NCBI RefSeq assembly: GCF_025950525.1
Contig: NZ_JAPDGS010000003.1
Span: 1 to 64,000, forward strand
Length of the DNA stretch: 64,000 nt
Direction: 5' to 3'
Origin: Stagnihabitans lacustris
GTDB taxonomy: Bacteria > Pseudomonadota > Alphaproteobacteria > Rhodobacterales > Rhodobacteraceae
Part shown: positions 18,071-26,441 of the stretch, piece after piece
Position numbering within the stretch: position 1 is the first letter of the stretch
Layout: each line of letters begins with the position of its first letter
The notes under the pieces: generated by a model
Database searches by the model: none
Seen by the model: only the letters and a program-made list of their open reading frames with translations
What the model was told of the DNA's origin: nothing
Program-made: the position numbers and the translations under genes

Positions 18071-21000
18071 ATGAAACTGCCCCTGGAAATGCGCATCCGG
18101 CGCATGAATAAACGTATTACTGAACTGGAACAATGGGTTACGCGTGAGGCCCTGCCGCTGTCCGATTGGACCTTGGACGGGGTTCCGGCGCCGATGGGCA
18201 CGCCTTGGACTGACCAAGGCAGCCCGCGCCGCTTTGCCCATCCCGCCGTCGAAATCCCCGCGCATTGGCCGCTGGAAGACACCCGTCTGAGCCTCTGGCT
18301 GGGCGGTGAGGGTCTTTTGCGGCTGACGGGCGACACGACCCAATCCCACGGTCTGAACCCGCCGCACCAAAGCTTCCCCCTGCCCGGTCGCCGCTTTGCC
18401 ATCGAGGCCGATTGCGTCGCCCGGCTGGAACAGGGCGTGCCCGCCCGCAACGCCGCCCTGACCCGGGCCGAGGTCGCCTGGCTGGAACAGGACCTTGCCG
18501 ACTACATCCGCCTTTTGACCCAAGTCGTTGAATTCACACGCACCTTGGGAGGGCATGAAGTTGAAGGCTGGGGCGTGCCGAACTGGTTCCCGCGCCGCCC
18601 GCATCCCGACCACTCTGCCCCTCATGCCGCCTGCGACCCGGTCATGACGCTGGCAGAGGCCAGTTTTCATCTGCTGGATTGGCCGACAGAGACGCAAGCC
18701 TATCTGCGCCGCATCCAGCATACGGCCGAATCGCGCGAGATTTGGAGCCTGCCCGACCTTTCGGGCCCCCTGACGCCCTTGCCGGATACCGCGCGGGCCA
18801 GTGTGATCGCCGCGCGCGACCATCTGCGCGCGGGACTGCGCGCGCTGCAGACCCGTTTCCCGCCAGAAGGGTCACTGGCCCTGACCGGTCACGCCCATAT
18901 CGACCTTGCCTGGCTGTGGCCGATGGATGAAACCCGGCGGAAAGGTCAGCGCACCTTCCATACTGTGACGCAACTGGCAAAGGCCTACCCAGAGTTCCGA
19001 TTCAACCACTCGACCGCGCAGCTTTATGATTTCGTCGCACAGGACGACCCAGAGCTGTTCGCCACGATCAAAACCCTGGTGGCCCTTGGCCAATGGGAGC
19101 CCATCGGGTCAATGTGGGTCGAGCCCGACACCAACATGCCCTGCGGCGAAAGCCTGATCCGGCAAGTCCTTTACGGCACGGATTATTTCGTCCGGACCTT
19201 CGGGACACATTCAACCGTGGCCTGGTTGCCAGACACCTTCGGCTTTACCCCCGCCTTGCCGCAAATCCTGCGCCAGGCCGGCCTGACCTCGGTCTTCACG
19301 ATCAAGACCAACTGGTCCGAACGTCACCGATTGCCGCATGACCTGTTCAACTGGCAGGGTCTGGATGGGTCAGAGGTGCTGATGCATACCTTTGACAATC
19401 CCGCCAATGGCTATAACGCCGAAATGGGCCCGCGGGCCGCAATCGAGACCTGGAAGAACTTCCAGGACCGCGAAACCGCCGGGGAATCGCTGCTGTGCTA
19501 TGGTCACGGCGACGGTGGCGGCGGCCCGACCGAAGAACAGATCCTGCGAATCCGTCAGCTGGCCGACTTTCCGGTCGTCCCGAAAATGCACCATGTCAAT
19601 GTCAGCGACTGGTTCGCGGGCCAGAAGGCCCAGGCGAAGTGGGTCGGTGAAATCTACCTGGAATACCACCGGGGCACTTTGACGACGCAGGGGCGCACGA
19701 AATTCCTTCACCGCCGCGCCGAACGCGCGCTGGTGACGGCCGAGATCCTGCAAAGCCTGACCGCGCTGCGCGGCGGGGCCACGCCGGCGCCAATCCCCGC
19801 GCTGTGGCATCAGCTTTTGCGCAACGAGTTCCACGATATCCTGCCGGGCTCTTCGATTTCCCAAGTCTACCAGACCGCAGAACGCGAGCTGTCAGAGGTC
19901 ATCTCTCAGGGTAAACTCCTGCAGGATCAGGCGCTTGGGACGCTTGCCGCCAAGCACAAGGGCCCCCACAAGGGTCTGGTCGTCGTCAACCCCGACCTGC
20001 AACCGCGGCCCTTGCGTGTCACGCTTGATACCCCTCTGGCCACCAGCCAAAAAACCGCCCAAGGCCATATCCTTTCGGCGCCCGAGCTTCTGCCCGGCCT
20101 TTCGGTCACGGCCCGCAGCGATCTGGCCGCGCCCGGCCCTCTGACCATCAGCGCCTCCCATCTGGAGAACGCCTTTGTCCGGGCCGAGATCGGCACGGAT
20201 GGCACGATCCACCGCCTGACCGACAAACGCACGGGGCGCGAGGCTCTGTCCGGTCGCGGCAACCAGATCTGGGCCTATGTCGACAAACCGCGCTTCTTTG
20301 ACGCCTGGGATATCGAGGAGGATTATACGGAAAACGGCCGCGAGCTGCTGGCCGACACGATAGAGGTCACGGAAACCGGCCCGCACCGCGCCGCGCTGAC
20401 CGTGACGCGCCGCTTTGGCGCCTCGCGCGTGGTGCAGCACTACCGGCTTTGGGCAAACTCTGCCCGGCTGGAGATCGCGACCGAAATCGACTGGCACGAC
20501 CGTCGCGTCCTGTTGAAATCGCGCAACCCCTTGGCTGTGAAGGCGAATGAGGCGCTGTTCGAATGTGCGCTTGGGGTGATCTCGCGTCCCACCCATCGCA
20601 ACACGCCGCAGGATGCCGCCAAGTTCGAGGTCGCCAGCCACCGATTCGCCCTGATCCAGGAGCGCGGCTTTGGCGTGGCGCTTTTGAATGACGGGAAATA
20701 CGGTCATCACGTTCTGGGCAACGAATTGGGCCTCAGTCTTCTGCGGTCGCCGGTCTATCCTGACCTGCTGGCCGACGAGGGGCGCCAGGCCTTTACCTAT
20801 GCGCTTTTGCCGTTTTCGGGCGATTGGGAGGACAGCGTTCTGCCCGAGGCGCAGGACCTGAACCAGCCGCTTTTGGCGCAGGTGGCCCAGGTCACGCCGG
20901 GGCAATGGCAGGGGCTGGCCCTGCCCGGCCATATCGCGATTTCGGCGCTTAAACCGGCGGAATCGGGGGATTCTCTGGTTCTGCGGGTCTATGAACCCGG

Positions 21001-21142
21001 TGGCGGACGGGCGGTCCTGGGGCCACGGCTGGCCGAGGGCTGGCAGGTGCAAGGGGGGCTTACGCTGCTTGAGGTGCCTGGCGCGGCCGCCGCCGACCTG
21101 GCGCCCTTCCAGCTGGCCAGCCTGTCCCTGACCCGCCGCTAG
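18071..21142 (+). CDS. GH38 alpha-mannosidase
   Basis: A 1023-residue glycoside hydrolase of family 38 that removes alpha-linked mannose. The metal-binding motif 'GHAHIDLAWLW' lies near residue 270. The nucleophile aspartate is in 'WLPDTFGFTPALPQIL' near residue 387. A helical middle domain and beta-rich C-terminal domains follow in the usual order. No signal peptide is visible, so it is cytoplasmic. The ATG at 18071 has GGGAGGA just upstream. An ATG at 18059 lies within that sequence. No transporter or sugar regulator adjoins, and a GC-rich hairpin follows. Confidence 0.92.
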   Translation: MKLPLEMRIRRMNKRITELEQWVTREALPLSDWTLDGVPAPMGTPWTDQGSPRRFAHPAVEIPAHWPLEDTRLSLWLGGEGLLRLTGDTTQSHGLNPPHQSFPLPGRRFAIEADCVARLEQGVPARNAALTRAEVAWLEQDLADYIRLLTQVVEFTRTLGGHEVEGWGVPNWFPRRPHPDHSAPHAACDPVMTLAEASFHLLDWPTETQAYLRRIQHTAESREIWSLPDLSGPLTPLPDTARASVIAARDHLRAGLRALQTRFPPEGSLALTGHAHIDLAWLWPMDETRRKGQRTFHTVTQLAKAYPEFRFNHSTAQLYDFVAQDDPELFATIKTLVALGQWEPIGSMWVEPDTNMPCGESLIRQVLYGTDYFVRTFGTHSTVAWLPDTFGFTPALPQILRQAGLTSVFTIKTNWSERHRLPHDLFNWQGLDGSEVLMHTFDNPANGYNAEMGPRAAIETWKNFQDRETAGESLLCYGHGDGGGGPTEEQILRIRQLADFPVVPKMHHVNVSDWFAGQKAQAKWVGEIYLEYHRGTLTTQGRTKFLHRRAERALVTAEILQSLTALRGGATPAPIPALWHQLLRNEFHDILPGSSISQVYQTAERELSEVISQGKLLQDQALGTLAAKHKGPHKGLVVVNPDLQPRPLRVTLDTPLATSQKTAQGHILSAPELLPGLSVTARSDLAAPGPLTISASHLENAFVRAEIGTDGTIHRLTDKRTGREALSGRGNQIWAYVDKPRFFDAWDIEEDYTENGRELLADTIEVTETGPHRAALTVTRRFGASRVVQHYRLWANSARLEIATEIDWHDRRVLLKSRNPLAVKANEALFECALGVISRPTHRNTPQDAAKFEVASHRFALIQERGFGVALLNDGKYGHHVLGNELGLSLLRSPVYPDLLADEGRQAFTYALLPFSGDWEDSVLPEAQDLNQPLLAQVAQVTPGQWQGLALPGHIAISALKPAESGDSLVLRVYEPGGGRAVLGPRLAEGWQVQGGLTLLEVPGAAAADLAPFQLASLSLTRR

Positions 21143-21172
21143 GGACGCGCGGCCTTTTACCCAAATCCTCAT

Positions 21173-21207
21173 GCGCCGCGGGCCCGGATTTCCCGGACCC
21201 GCGGCGC
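21173..21207 (+). terminator. GC-rich hairpin between the mannosidase gene and the che operon
   Basis: GCGCCGCGGG (21173-21182) pairs with CCCGCGGCGC (21198-21207). The inner CCGG/CCGG pairs extend the stem. No T run follows, but position and stability fit a terminator isolating the che operon. I see no convincing promoter in the remaining 110 bases. Confidence 0.6.
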
Positions 21208-21319
21208 GATGCTTTGGCGGGAAACCAATTCTTAAGCGGCGGGGTCTATTCGATGGAGGACCCGGGCTGATCCGGGGTGACTGCGTAACACCATCGTTGA
21301 TTCGTCATGAGAGATGTCC

Positions 21320-21607
21320 ATGCCGCATGACTGGAAGACTTTCGAACCTGAAGACCGGCTGAGCATCGCTTCGGCCGATCCTCTGATGACCTTCCTGCAA
21401 AGCCATAAGGATCAGGCGGTCCGCGTCTCGATGCGCAGCCAGAAGCGCCCGGATTCCCGCGTGTTGCAGGTGCTTTTGACCGCATCGCGCAATTGGAAGG
21501 GGCGCGATCTGGGTTTTGACGTGTCCGACTTGCCTCCCCGGCTGGTGCAGGACTTTGCCCGACTTGGGCTGACCGCTGACAACACTGGCTGGAGTGGATT
21601 GAAATGA
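21320..21607 (+). CDS. Small STAS-domain-like protein, first gene of the che operon
   Basis: A 95-residue protein without signal peptide. The pattern 'ALVSMRSQKRPDSRVLQVLL'-like strands followed by 'FDVSDLPPRLVQDFARLGL' resembles a STAS (SpoIIAA-type) fold, which binds partner proteins and is often switched by Ser/Thr phosphorylation. The usual 'DLSGVxxIDSSG' phospho-serine motif is not evident. It overlaps cheY by four bases (ATGA), so it is translated with the chemotaxis genes and probably acts in that system. An ATG at 21314 is an alternative start; GAGAG spacing favours 21320. Confidence 0.65.
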   Translation: MPHDWKTFEPEDRLSIASADPLMTFLQSHKDQAVRVSMRSQKRPDSRVLQVLLTASRNWKGRDLGFDVSDLPPRLVQDFARLGLTADNTGWSGLK

Positions 21608-21975
21608 CACTGAAAGTTCTTGCCATCGACGATTCCAAGACGATCCGCGAACTTTTGCGCAGCGTCATGGAAGAGGCGGGGTTCGACTATACCTCTGCGG
21701 TGGATGGCGTCGACGGTGTCGAACGCTATGCCGAGGTGCGGCCCGATATCGTGATCACCGATATCAACATGCCGAACATGGATGGCTATGGGGTCATTGA
21801 TGCGATCCGCAAGGGTGACATCGACAACCAGGTGCCGATTCTGGTGCTGACCACCGAAAGCGGTGACAAACTGAAACAGCGGGCGCGGCAGGCCGGGGCA
21901 ACCGGCTGGATCGTGAAACCCTTTGATGATGTGTCGCTGGTTTCGGTGATCCGTCGCGTGACGGGGATCGGCTGA
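21604..21975 (+). CDS. cheY: Single-domain response regulator CheY
   Basis: A 123-residue receiver domain that carries the phosphoryl signal from CheA to the flagellar motor or acts as a phosphate sink. All active-site residues are present: the acidic pair in 'AIDDSKT', phospho-acceptor Asp in 'VITDINMPNMDG', Thr in 'LTTESG' and Lys in 'VKPFDD'. It lies directly before cheA (one base gap) and overlaps the STAS gene. A second receiver gene occurs later in the operon. Confidence 0.93.
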   Translation: MTLKVLAIDDSKTIRELLRSVMEEAGFDYTSAVDGVDGVERYAEVRPDIVITDINMPNMDGYGVIDAIRKGDIDNQVPILVLTTESGDKLKQRARQAGATGWIVKPFDDVSLVSVIRRVTGIG

Positions 21976-21976
21976 C

Positions 21977-24169
21977 ATGGGCAATCCAATCCTCGACACT
22001 TTCTTCGAAGAGACCGAGGAGCTGCTCGAATCGCTGGCCGAGGGCCTCGAGTCGATGCAGGGCGCCGAGTTTGACAAGGAAATCGTCAACTCGGTCTTCC
22101 GTGCGGTCCATTCGATCAAGGGCGGCGCCGGTGCGTTCAAGCTGAACGCCCTGGTCAGTTTCGCCCATAGTTTTGAAACCGTGCTGGATGAGGTGCGGTC
22201 CGAAACGCTGGAGCTGACACCCCAGGTCATGCACACGCTGATCCGGTCGGCCGACCACCTCACCGACCTCGTCGATGCGGCACGCTCTGGCCGCACCATG
22301 CCCGAGGATGTCTCGGCGGGCTTTTTGTCCGCACTCGAGGCCTGCCTTGGCGAGGGCAAGATCGAGGCCGTCGATGCCTGGGACAATTTCGAATTTGCCG
22401 CGGTGACGCTGGATATCGCGCCCATCGAGGAACCGGGCGAGGCCGCTCCGGAGGCCGAGGCCGCATCCGGGAGCCAGGCGGGCTTTACCATCGCCTTCAA
22501 GCCGCATGCGACGCTTTATGCCAATGGTCATGAACCGGCGCTGCTGTTCGCCGCCCTTGCCGACCTGGGCCAGATGACGACGACAGTCGATCTGTCGCGC
22601 CTGCCAGAGTGGGATGACCTGGACCCGACCGTCCCGCATCTGTCCTGGACGATTGCGCTGCGCACTGATGAAAGCGAAATTGCGGTTCAGGAAGTCTTTG
22701 AATTCGTTCACGGACTTTGCGATCTGGTGATCTCTCCGCTGGCTGACCCGACCCCACCCCCCAAGGTGGAGCCTGTGCCCGTGGTCAAGGCGGCCCCCGT
22801 GGCGCCCGTCGCGGCCGCCCCTGTTGCAGCACCCGAACCTTCGGCCCCCAAGGCCGAGGCACCGACCATGTCGGACCGCGCTGCTGCGGCCGTGGCCGCC
22901 CTGAAGGTGAAGGCAGACAAGGCCGAAGATGCTGAGGCCAAGGCCCCCAAGGCCACTCTGCGTGTCGATCTTGACCGGGTCGACCGGCTGATCAACGCGG
23001 TGGGCGAATTGATCATCAACCAGGCGATGATTGCCCAGCGCCTGCAGGACATGACCACAACGCGTGACGACGATCTTGTCATGCATATCGAGGATTACCG
23101 GCTTCTGGCGCGCGACATTCAGGAAGGCGTCATGGCCATCCGCGCCCAGCCGGTGAAATCGCTGTTCCAACGCATGTCGCGGATCGTGCGCGAGGCGGCC
23201 GATGCCACCGGCAAGGCGGCTGAACTCGTGACTTCGGGTGAGGGCACCGAGGTTGACAAGACCGTGGTCGAGCGCCTTGCCGATCCCTTGACCCACATGA
23301 TCCGCAATGCCGTCGACCATGGCCTTGAAAATCGTGAGGCGCGGGCGGCATCGGGCAAACCGGCGATGGGGACGATCAAACTGTCGGCCTCACATCGCTC
23401 GGGTTCGGTCATCATCACGGTGCGCGACGATGGGGCGGGGCTGAACCGGCCCAAGATCCTGGAGATCGCGAAACGTAAGAACCTTGTGCCTGCCGATGCG
23501 GAACTCAGCGATTCGGAAATTGATCAGCTGCTGTTCATGCCCGGTTTCTCGACGGCTGCGACGGTGTCAAACCTGTCGGGGCGCGGCGTGGGTCTGGATG
23601 TGGTGCGCAATGCGGTGACGGCACTGGGGGGGCGAATTTCGATTGCCACGACCCCGGGTCAGGGCACCGAATTCACCATCATGCTGCCCCTGACGCTGGC
23701 CGTCATGGATGGGATGGTCGTGACCGTGGGGGGGCAAACCCTCGTCGTGCCGATCACTTCGATCATTGAAACCATCCGTCCGCAGCCCTCTGACCTGCAC
23801 CGGATCGGCACGGATGAGACTCTGCTCTCGATCCGCGGTCGCATGATCCCTGTGGTCGATGTGGCGCGAAGCCTGGGCTTCCCCTCGCCCGACAATCTAG
23901 CTGCGCCTTTGCTTTTGTTGGTGGAATCCGAAAGCCTGGGCGAATGTGCCCTGGTGGTGGATGGCGTTCAAGACCAACGCCAGGTCGTCATCAAAAGCCT
24001 TGAGAGCAATTTCGGTTCGGTGCCCGGCGTCTCTGCCGCCACCGTGCTGGGTGATGGTCGCATCGCCCTGATCCTCGACCCCGATGCCGTTGCCGGCGGA
24101 CGGACTGCCGGAATGCATATGCCAAACATCCTCTCCAACGCGGGAAGGACCGCTTACGCAAATGTCTGA
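21977..24169 (+). CDS. cheA: Chemotaxis histidine kinase CheA
   Basis: A 730-residue kinase that phosphorylates CheY and, in most systems, CheB. The HPt domain has His45 in 'AVHSIKGGAGAF'. A proline/alanine-rich linker follows (about 255-300), then the dimerisation helices ('DRLINAVGELIINQ'). The ATPase domain has the N-box 'IRNAVDHGLENR', 'DDGAGLN' and 'GRGVGLDVV'. A CheW-like domain from about residue 600 binds receptors. There is no receiver domain and only one HPt. cheW starts eight bases before its stop. Confidence 0.96.
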   Translation: MGNPILDTFFEETEELLESLAEGLESMQGAEFDKEIVNSVFRAVHSIKGGAGAFKLNALVSFAHSFETVLDEVRSETLELTPQVMHTLIRSADHLTDLVDAARSGRTMPEDVSAGFLSALEACLGEGKIEAVDAWDNFEFAAVTLDIAPIEEPGEAAPEAEAASGSQAGFTIAFKPHATLYANGHEPALLFAALADLGQMTTTVDLSRLPEWDDLDPTVPHLSWTIALRTDESEIAVQEVFEFVHGLCDLVISPLADPTPPPKVEPVPVVKAAPVAPVAAAPVAAPEPSAPKAEAPTMSDRAAAAVAALKVKADKAEDAEAKAPKATLRVDLDRVDRLINAVGELIINQAMIAQRLQDMTTTRDDDLVMHIEDYRLLARDIQEGVMAIRAQPVKSLFQRMSRIVREAADATGKAAELVTSGEGTEVDKTVVERLADPLTHMIRNAVDHGLENREARAASGKPAMGTIKLSASHRSGSVIITVRDDGAGLNRPKILEIAKRKNLVPADAELSDSEIDQLLFMPGFSTAATVSNLSGRGVGLDVVRNAVTALGGRISIATTPGQGTEFTIMLPLTLAVMDGMVVTVGGQTLVVPITSIIETIRPQPSDLHRIGTDETLLSIRGRMIPVVDVARSLGFPSPDNLAAPLLLLVESESLGECALVVDGVQDQRQVVIKSLESNFGSVPGVSAATVLGDGRIALILDPDAVAGGRTAGMHMPNILSNAGRTAYANV

Positions 24170-24620
24170 AGATAGCGTCAAATCCGAAGTCGAATTCGTC
24201 ACCTTCTCGGCTGGCGACCAGAGTTTCAGCATCGAGATCACGCAAGTGCGCGAGATCCGAAGGTGGAGCCCTGTAACCGCCTTGCCCCATGCCCCGAACG
24301 AGGTGCTGGGGGTCATGAACCTGCGTGGCTCGGTGATCCCGATCTATGACCTGGCCGCAAGGTTCGGTCTGGGTCAAACGCCGGAAAACCCGCGCAATGT
24401 CATCGTGGTCGCCATGCATGGCGGACAGACCGTCGGCCTTCTGGTCGAGGCGGTGTCGGAAATCCTGTCCGTCTCGCGCGATCAGATCCAGGAAACGCCG
24501 GATATCCGATCGGAAATGGCACGGCAAAGCATCACCGGGGTCATCCCGATTGAAACCGGCATGACCCGGGTCATCGACCTTGGCGCGGTCCTGCATCAAG
24601 CGGGTCGGACCCTGCAATGA
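24162..24620 (+). CDS. cheW: Chemotaxis adaptor CheW
   Basis: A 152-residue single CheW domain that couples chemoreceptors to CheA in signalling arrays. Typical strands are present, including 'FVTFSAGDQSFSIEITQVREI' near the start and 'VLGVMNLRGSVIPIYDL'. The start at 24162 (MSEDSV) overlaps cheA by eight bases and matches the family N-terminus. The frame is open further upstream inside cheA without support. It overlaps cheR by four bases. Confidence 0.95.
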   Translation: MSEDSVKSEVEFVTFSAGDQSFSIEITQVREIRRWSPVTALPHAPNEVLGVMNLRGSVIPIYDLAARFGLGQTPENPRNVIVVAMHGGQTVGLLVEAVSEILSVSRDQIQETPDIRSEMARQSITGVIPIETGMTRVIDLGAVLHQAGRTLQ

Positions 24621-25525
24621 GCCTTCCCCTTCAATCCACGCCCATGGGCGAAGACCGGATGCAGGACCGGATCAAGTTCTCCGATGCGGATTTCAAGGTC
24701 ATTGCCGACCTTGCGATGCGTGATTTCGGCCTGAACCTGACCTCGGCCAAGCGCGATCTGGTCTATTCGCGGCTTCTGAAACGGCTGCGCGTCCTGGGTT
24801 TGGATGATTTCCGGTCCTATTGCGCGCTGATTTCGGGCCCGAATGGCACGGATGAGCGCAATGCCATGCTCTCGGCCCTGACGACCAATGTGACGCATTT
24901 CTTTCGCGAAGAGCATCACTTCAAGCTCTTGCGAGAGGTGGCCTTGCCGGGGCTGATCAAGACCGCGAAAGAGGGGGGGCGGGTGCGCATCTGGTCCTCT
25001 GGCTGTTCGGCGGGGCCAGAGCCCTATTCGATGGCCTTCACGATTCTGTCGATGTTCCCTGATGCGGCGCGCAGCAACTTCCGGATTCTGGCCACCGATG
25101 TGGACCCGGAAATCCTGAAAAAGGCCGAGGCCGGGATCTATCCAGAAGAGGAACGCAAGGGGATTCCCGAAGCGCTCCGCCGCTATACCGAACCGGCCGG
25201 ACCGGGGAAATTCACCATTGGTCAGGCCGCCCGCGAACTGATCACCTTCGGCAAGCTGAACCTGATCGAGGATTGGCCGATCTCTGGCCCCTTCCAGGTC
25301 ATCTTCTGCCGAAACGTCGCGATTTACTTCGACAAACCGACGCAATCGAAACTCTGGGCCCGCTTTGGCGACATGCTTAGCCCGGGCGGCCATCTGTGCA
25401 TCGGCCATTCCGAACGCGTGCTCGGACCGGCGGAACAGATGTTCAAGGCCGTCGGAATCACTGCCTATCAGCGTCTGTCCGGCTCCGGCCGCGGCGCCCC
25501 ATCTTTCGAGGAGCCCAAAAAATGA
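24617..25525 (+). CDS. cheR: Chemoreceptor glutamate methyltransferase CheR
   Basis: A 302-residue SAM-dependent methyltransferase that methylates receptor glutamates during adaptation. The N-terminal helical domain is followed by 'TTNVTHFFRE', the SAM site 'WSSGCSAGPEPYSMA' and 'CRNVAIYFD'. From memory, the beta-subdomain loop between 'RRY' and 'REL' has the same length as in Escherichia coli CheR, the pentapeptide-binding type. This fits the KWQDF tail of the receptor encoded downstream. Starts and ends in ATGA overlaps with its neighbours. Confidence 0.95.
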   Translation: MSLPLQSTPMGEDRMQDRIKFSDADFKVIADLAMRDFGLNLTSAKRDLVYSRLLKRLRVLGLDDFRSYCALISGPNGTDERNAMLSALTTNVTHFFREEHHFKLLREVALPGLIKTAKEGGRVRIWSSGCSAGPEPYSMAFTILSMFPDAARSNFRILATDVDPEILKKAEAGIYPEEERKGIPEALRRYTEPAGPGKFTIGQAARELITFGKLNLIEDWPISGPFQVIFCRNVAIYFDKPTQSKLWARFGDMLSPGGHLCIGHSERVLGPAEQMFKAVGITAYQRLSGSGRGAPSFEEPKK

Positions 25526-25908
25526 GCCTGCGCGACACGATCCGTATCATGATTGTAGACGACATGTCGGTGAGCCGCGCCCTGATCACCCAGTCGCTGG
25601 AAGAGATCGGCATCACCAAATACCAGACCGAAAACGATGCCAAGGCGGCTTTGGGCAAGATCGTCGCGGCGCCGGTCCACCTGGTCCTTTGCGACATGAA
25701 CATGCCGGGGATGAACGGGCTGGAACTGCTGCATGCCCTGCGCACCAACAAGACAACGGCCCGCATCGGCTTCATCCTGATCACCGGTCAGCCGACGCCC
25801 GAATTGCTGCGGATCGGGCAGGAACTTGGGCTTAACAACCTGATCCGAAAGCCTTTTACAACCGCAACGATGAAGGCCTCGATCGAGCGCGTCGTCGGGC
25901 CGTTGTAA
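25522..25908 (+). CDS. Second CheY-type response regulator
   Basis: A 128-residue receiver domain with all phosphorylation residues: acidic pair in 'MIVDDMSVSR', Asp in 'LCDMNMPGMNG', Thr in 'ILITGQ' and Lys in 'IRKPFT'. It could be the motor-binding CheY, with the first CheY as phosphate sink, or the reverse. ATG overlaps the cheR stop. It is followed after 11 bases by an unassigned gene. Two CheY proteins in one operon are common in alphaproteobacteria. Confidence 0.9.
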   Translation: MSLRDTIRIMIVDDMSVSRALITQSLEEIGITKYQTENDAKAALGKIVAAPVHLVLCDMNMPGMNGLELLHALRTNKTTARIGFILITGQPTPELLRIGQELGLNNLIRKPFTTATMKASIERVVGPL

Positions 25909-25919
25909 GGACGCGTGCG

Positions 25920-26291
25920 ATGAAGGAACCCCTCCCCCCCCTGCTGGAGCGCACGGCGGCCATCCTGGCCGACAGCGCCCGCCTGCTGTTGCAGATCGAG
26001 GACAGCATTGCCCCCCTTCTGGCCCGGCCGCCGCATGGCAGCCCAGTGCCCGAAACGGTGGCGAATTTCCGGTCCTCGGTCGTGTCGCTGCAGAAGATCG
26101 ACCTGCTCAGCCAAACGCTGGAGGATCTGTCCTTCTGGCTGGACGATCTTGCGCAATCGGCGCGCCATGCCGATGCCGATGGGGTTCAGGCCGAACAGGC
26201 CATGAAACGCCTGCGCTTGGCAGACCTGCGCCAACGCCTCTTGGGCGAGGGCGCCACCCTTGCCCAAGACTCAGCCCCTGTCTTGTTTTGA
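25920..26291 (+). CDS. Unassigned helical protein of the che operon
   Basis: A 123-residue protein I do not recognise. It is predicted by eye to be almost entirely helical: 'LLERTAAILADSARLLLQIEDSI', 'FRSSVVSLQKIDLLSQTLEDLSFWLDDLAQSA' and 'AEQAMKRLRLADLRQRLL' are amphipathic. There is no signal peptide, membrane helix or catalytic motif. Its place right after a CheY gene and before the receptor suggests a partner of CheY or CheA, such as a CheZ-like phosphatase or localisation factor. The D/Q-x3-Q pattern of CheZ is not clearly present. No homology claim is made. Confidence 0.7.
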   Translation: MKEPLPPLLERTAAILADSARLLLQIEDSIAPLLARPPHGSPVPETVANFRSSVVSLQKIDLLSQTLEDLSFWLDDLAQSARHADADGVQAEQAMKRLRLADLRQRLLGEGATLAQDSAPVLF

Positions 26292-26441
26292 TCCCGGCCG
26301 GGTTTGCGTAGGTCAAGCCGGACCAAAGTTTCCGCCACAAAAGCGGATTGAGCAATTCAGGATTAATCCGACCTTAAATGCCTCGCTTCATCTTGATGCT
26401 GTGCCGAGTCGCGCCGTGGGACGAAAGGAAGAAGGAAGATC

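Noticed and set aside
26360..26369. Palindrome GGATTAATCC before the operon receptor gene
   Set aside because: It resembles the 36050 site, but the flanks differ and a 10-base palindrome is expected by chance in a window of this size.
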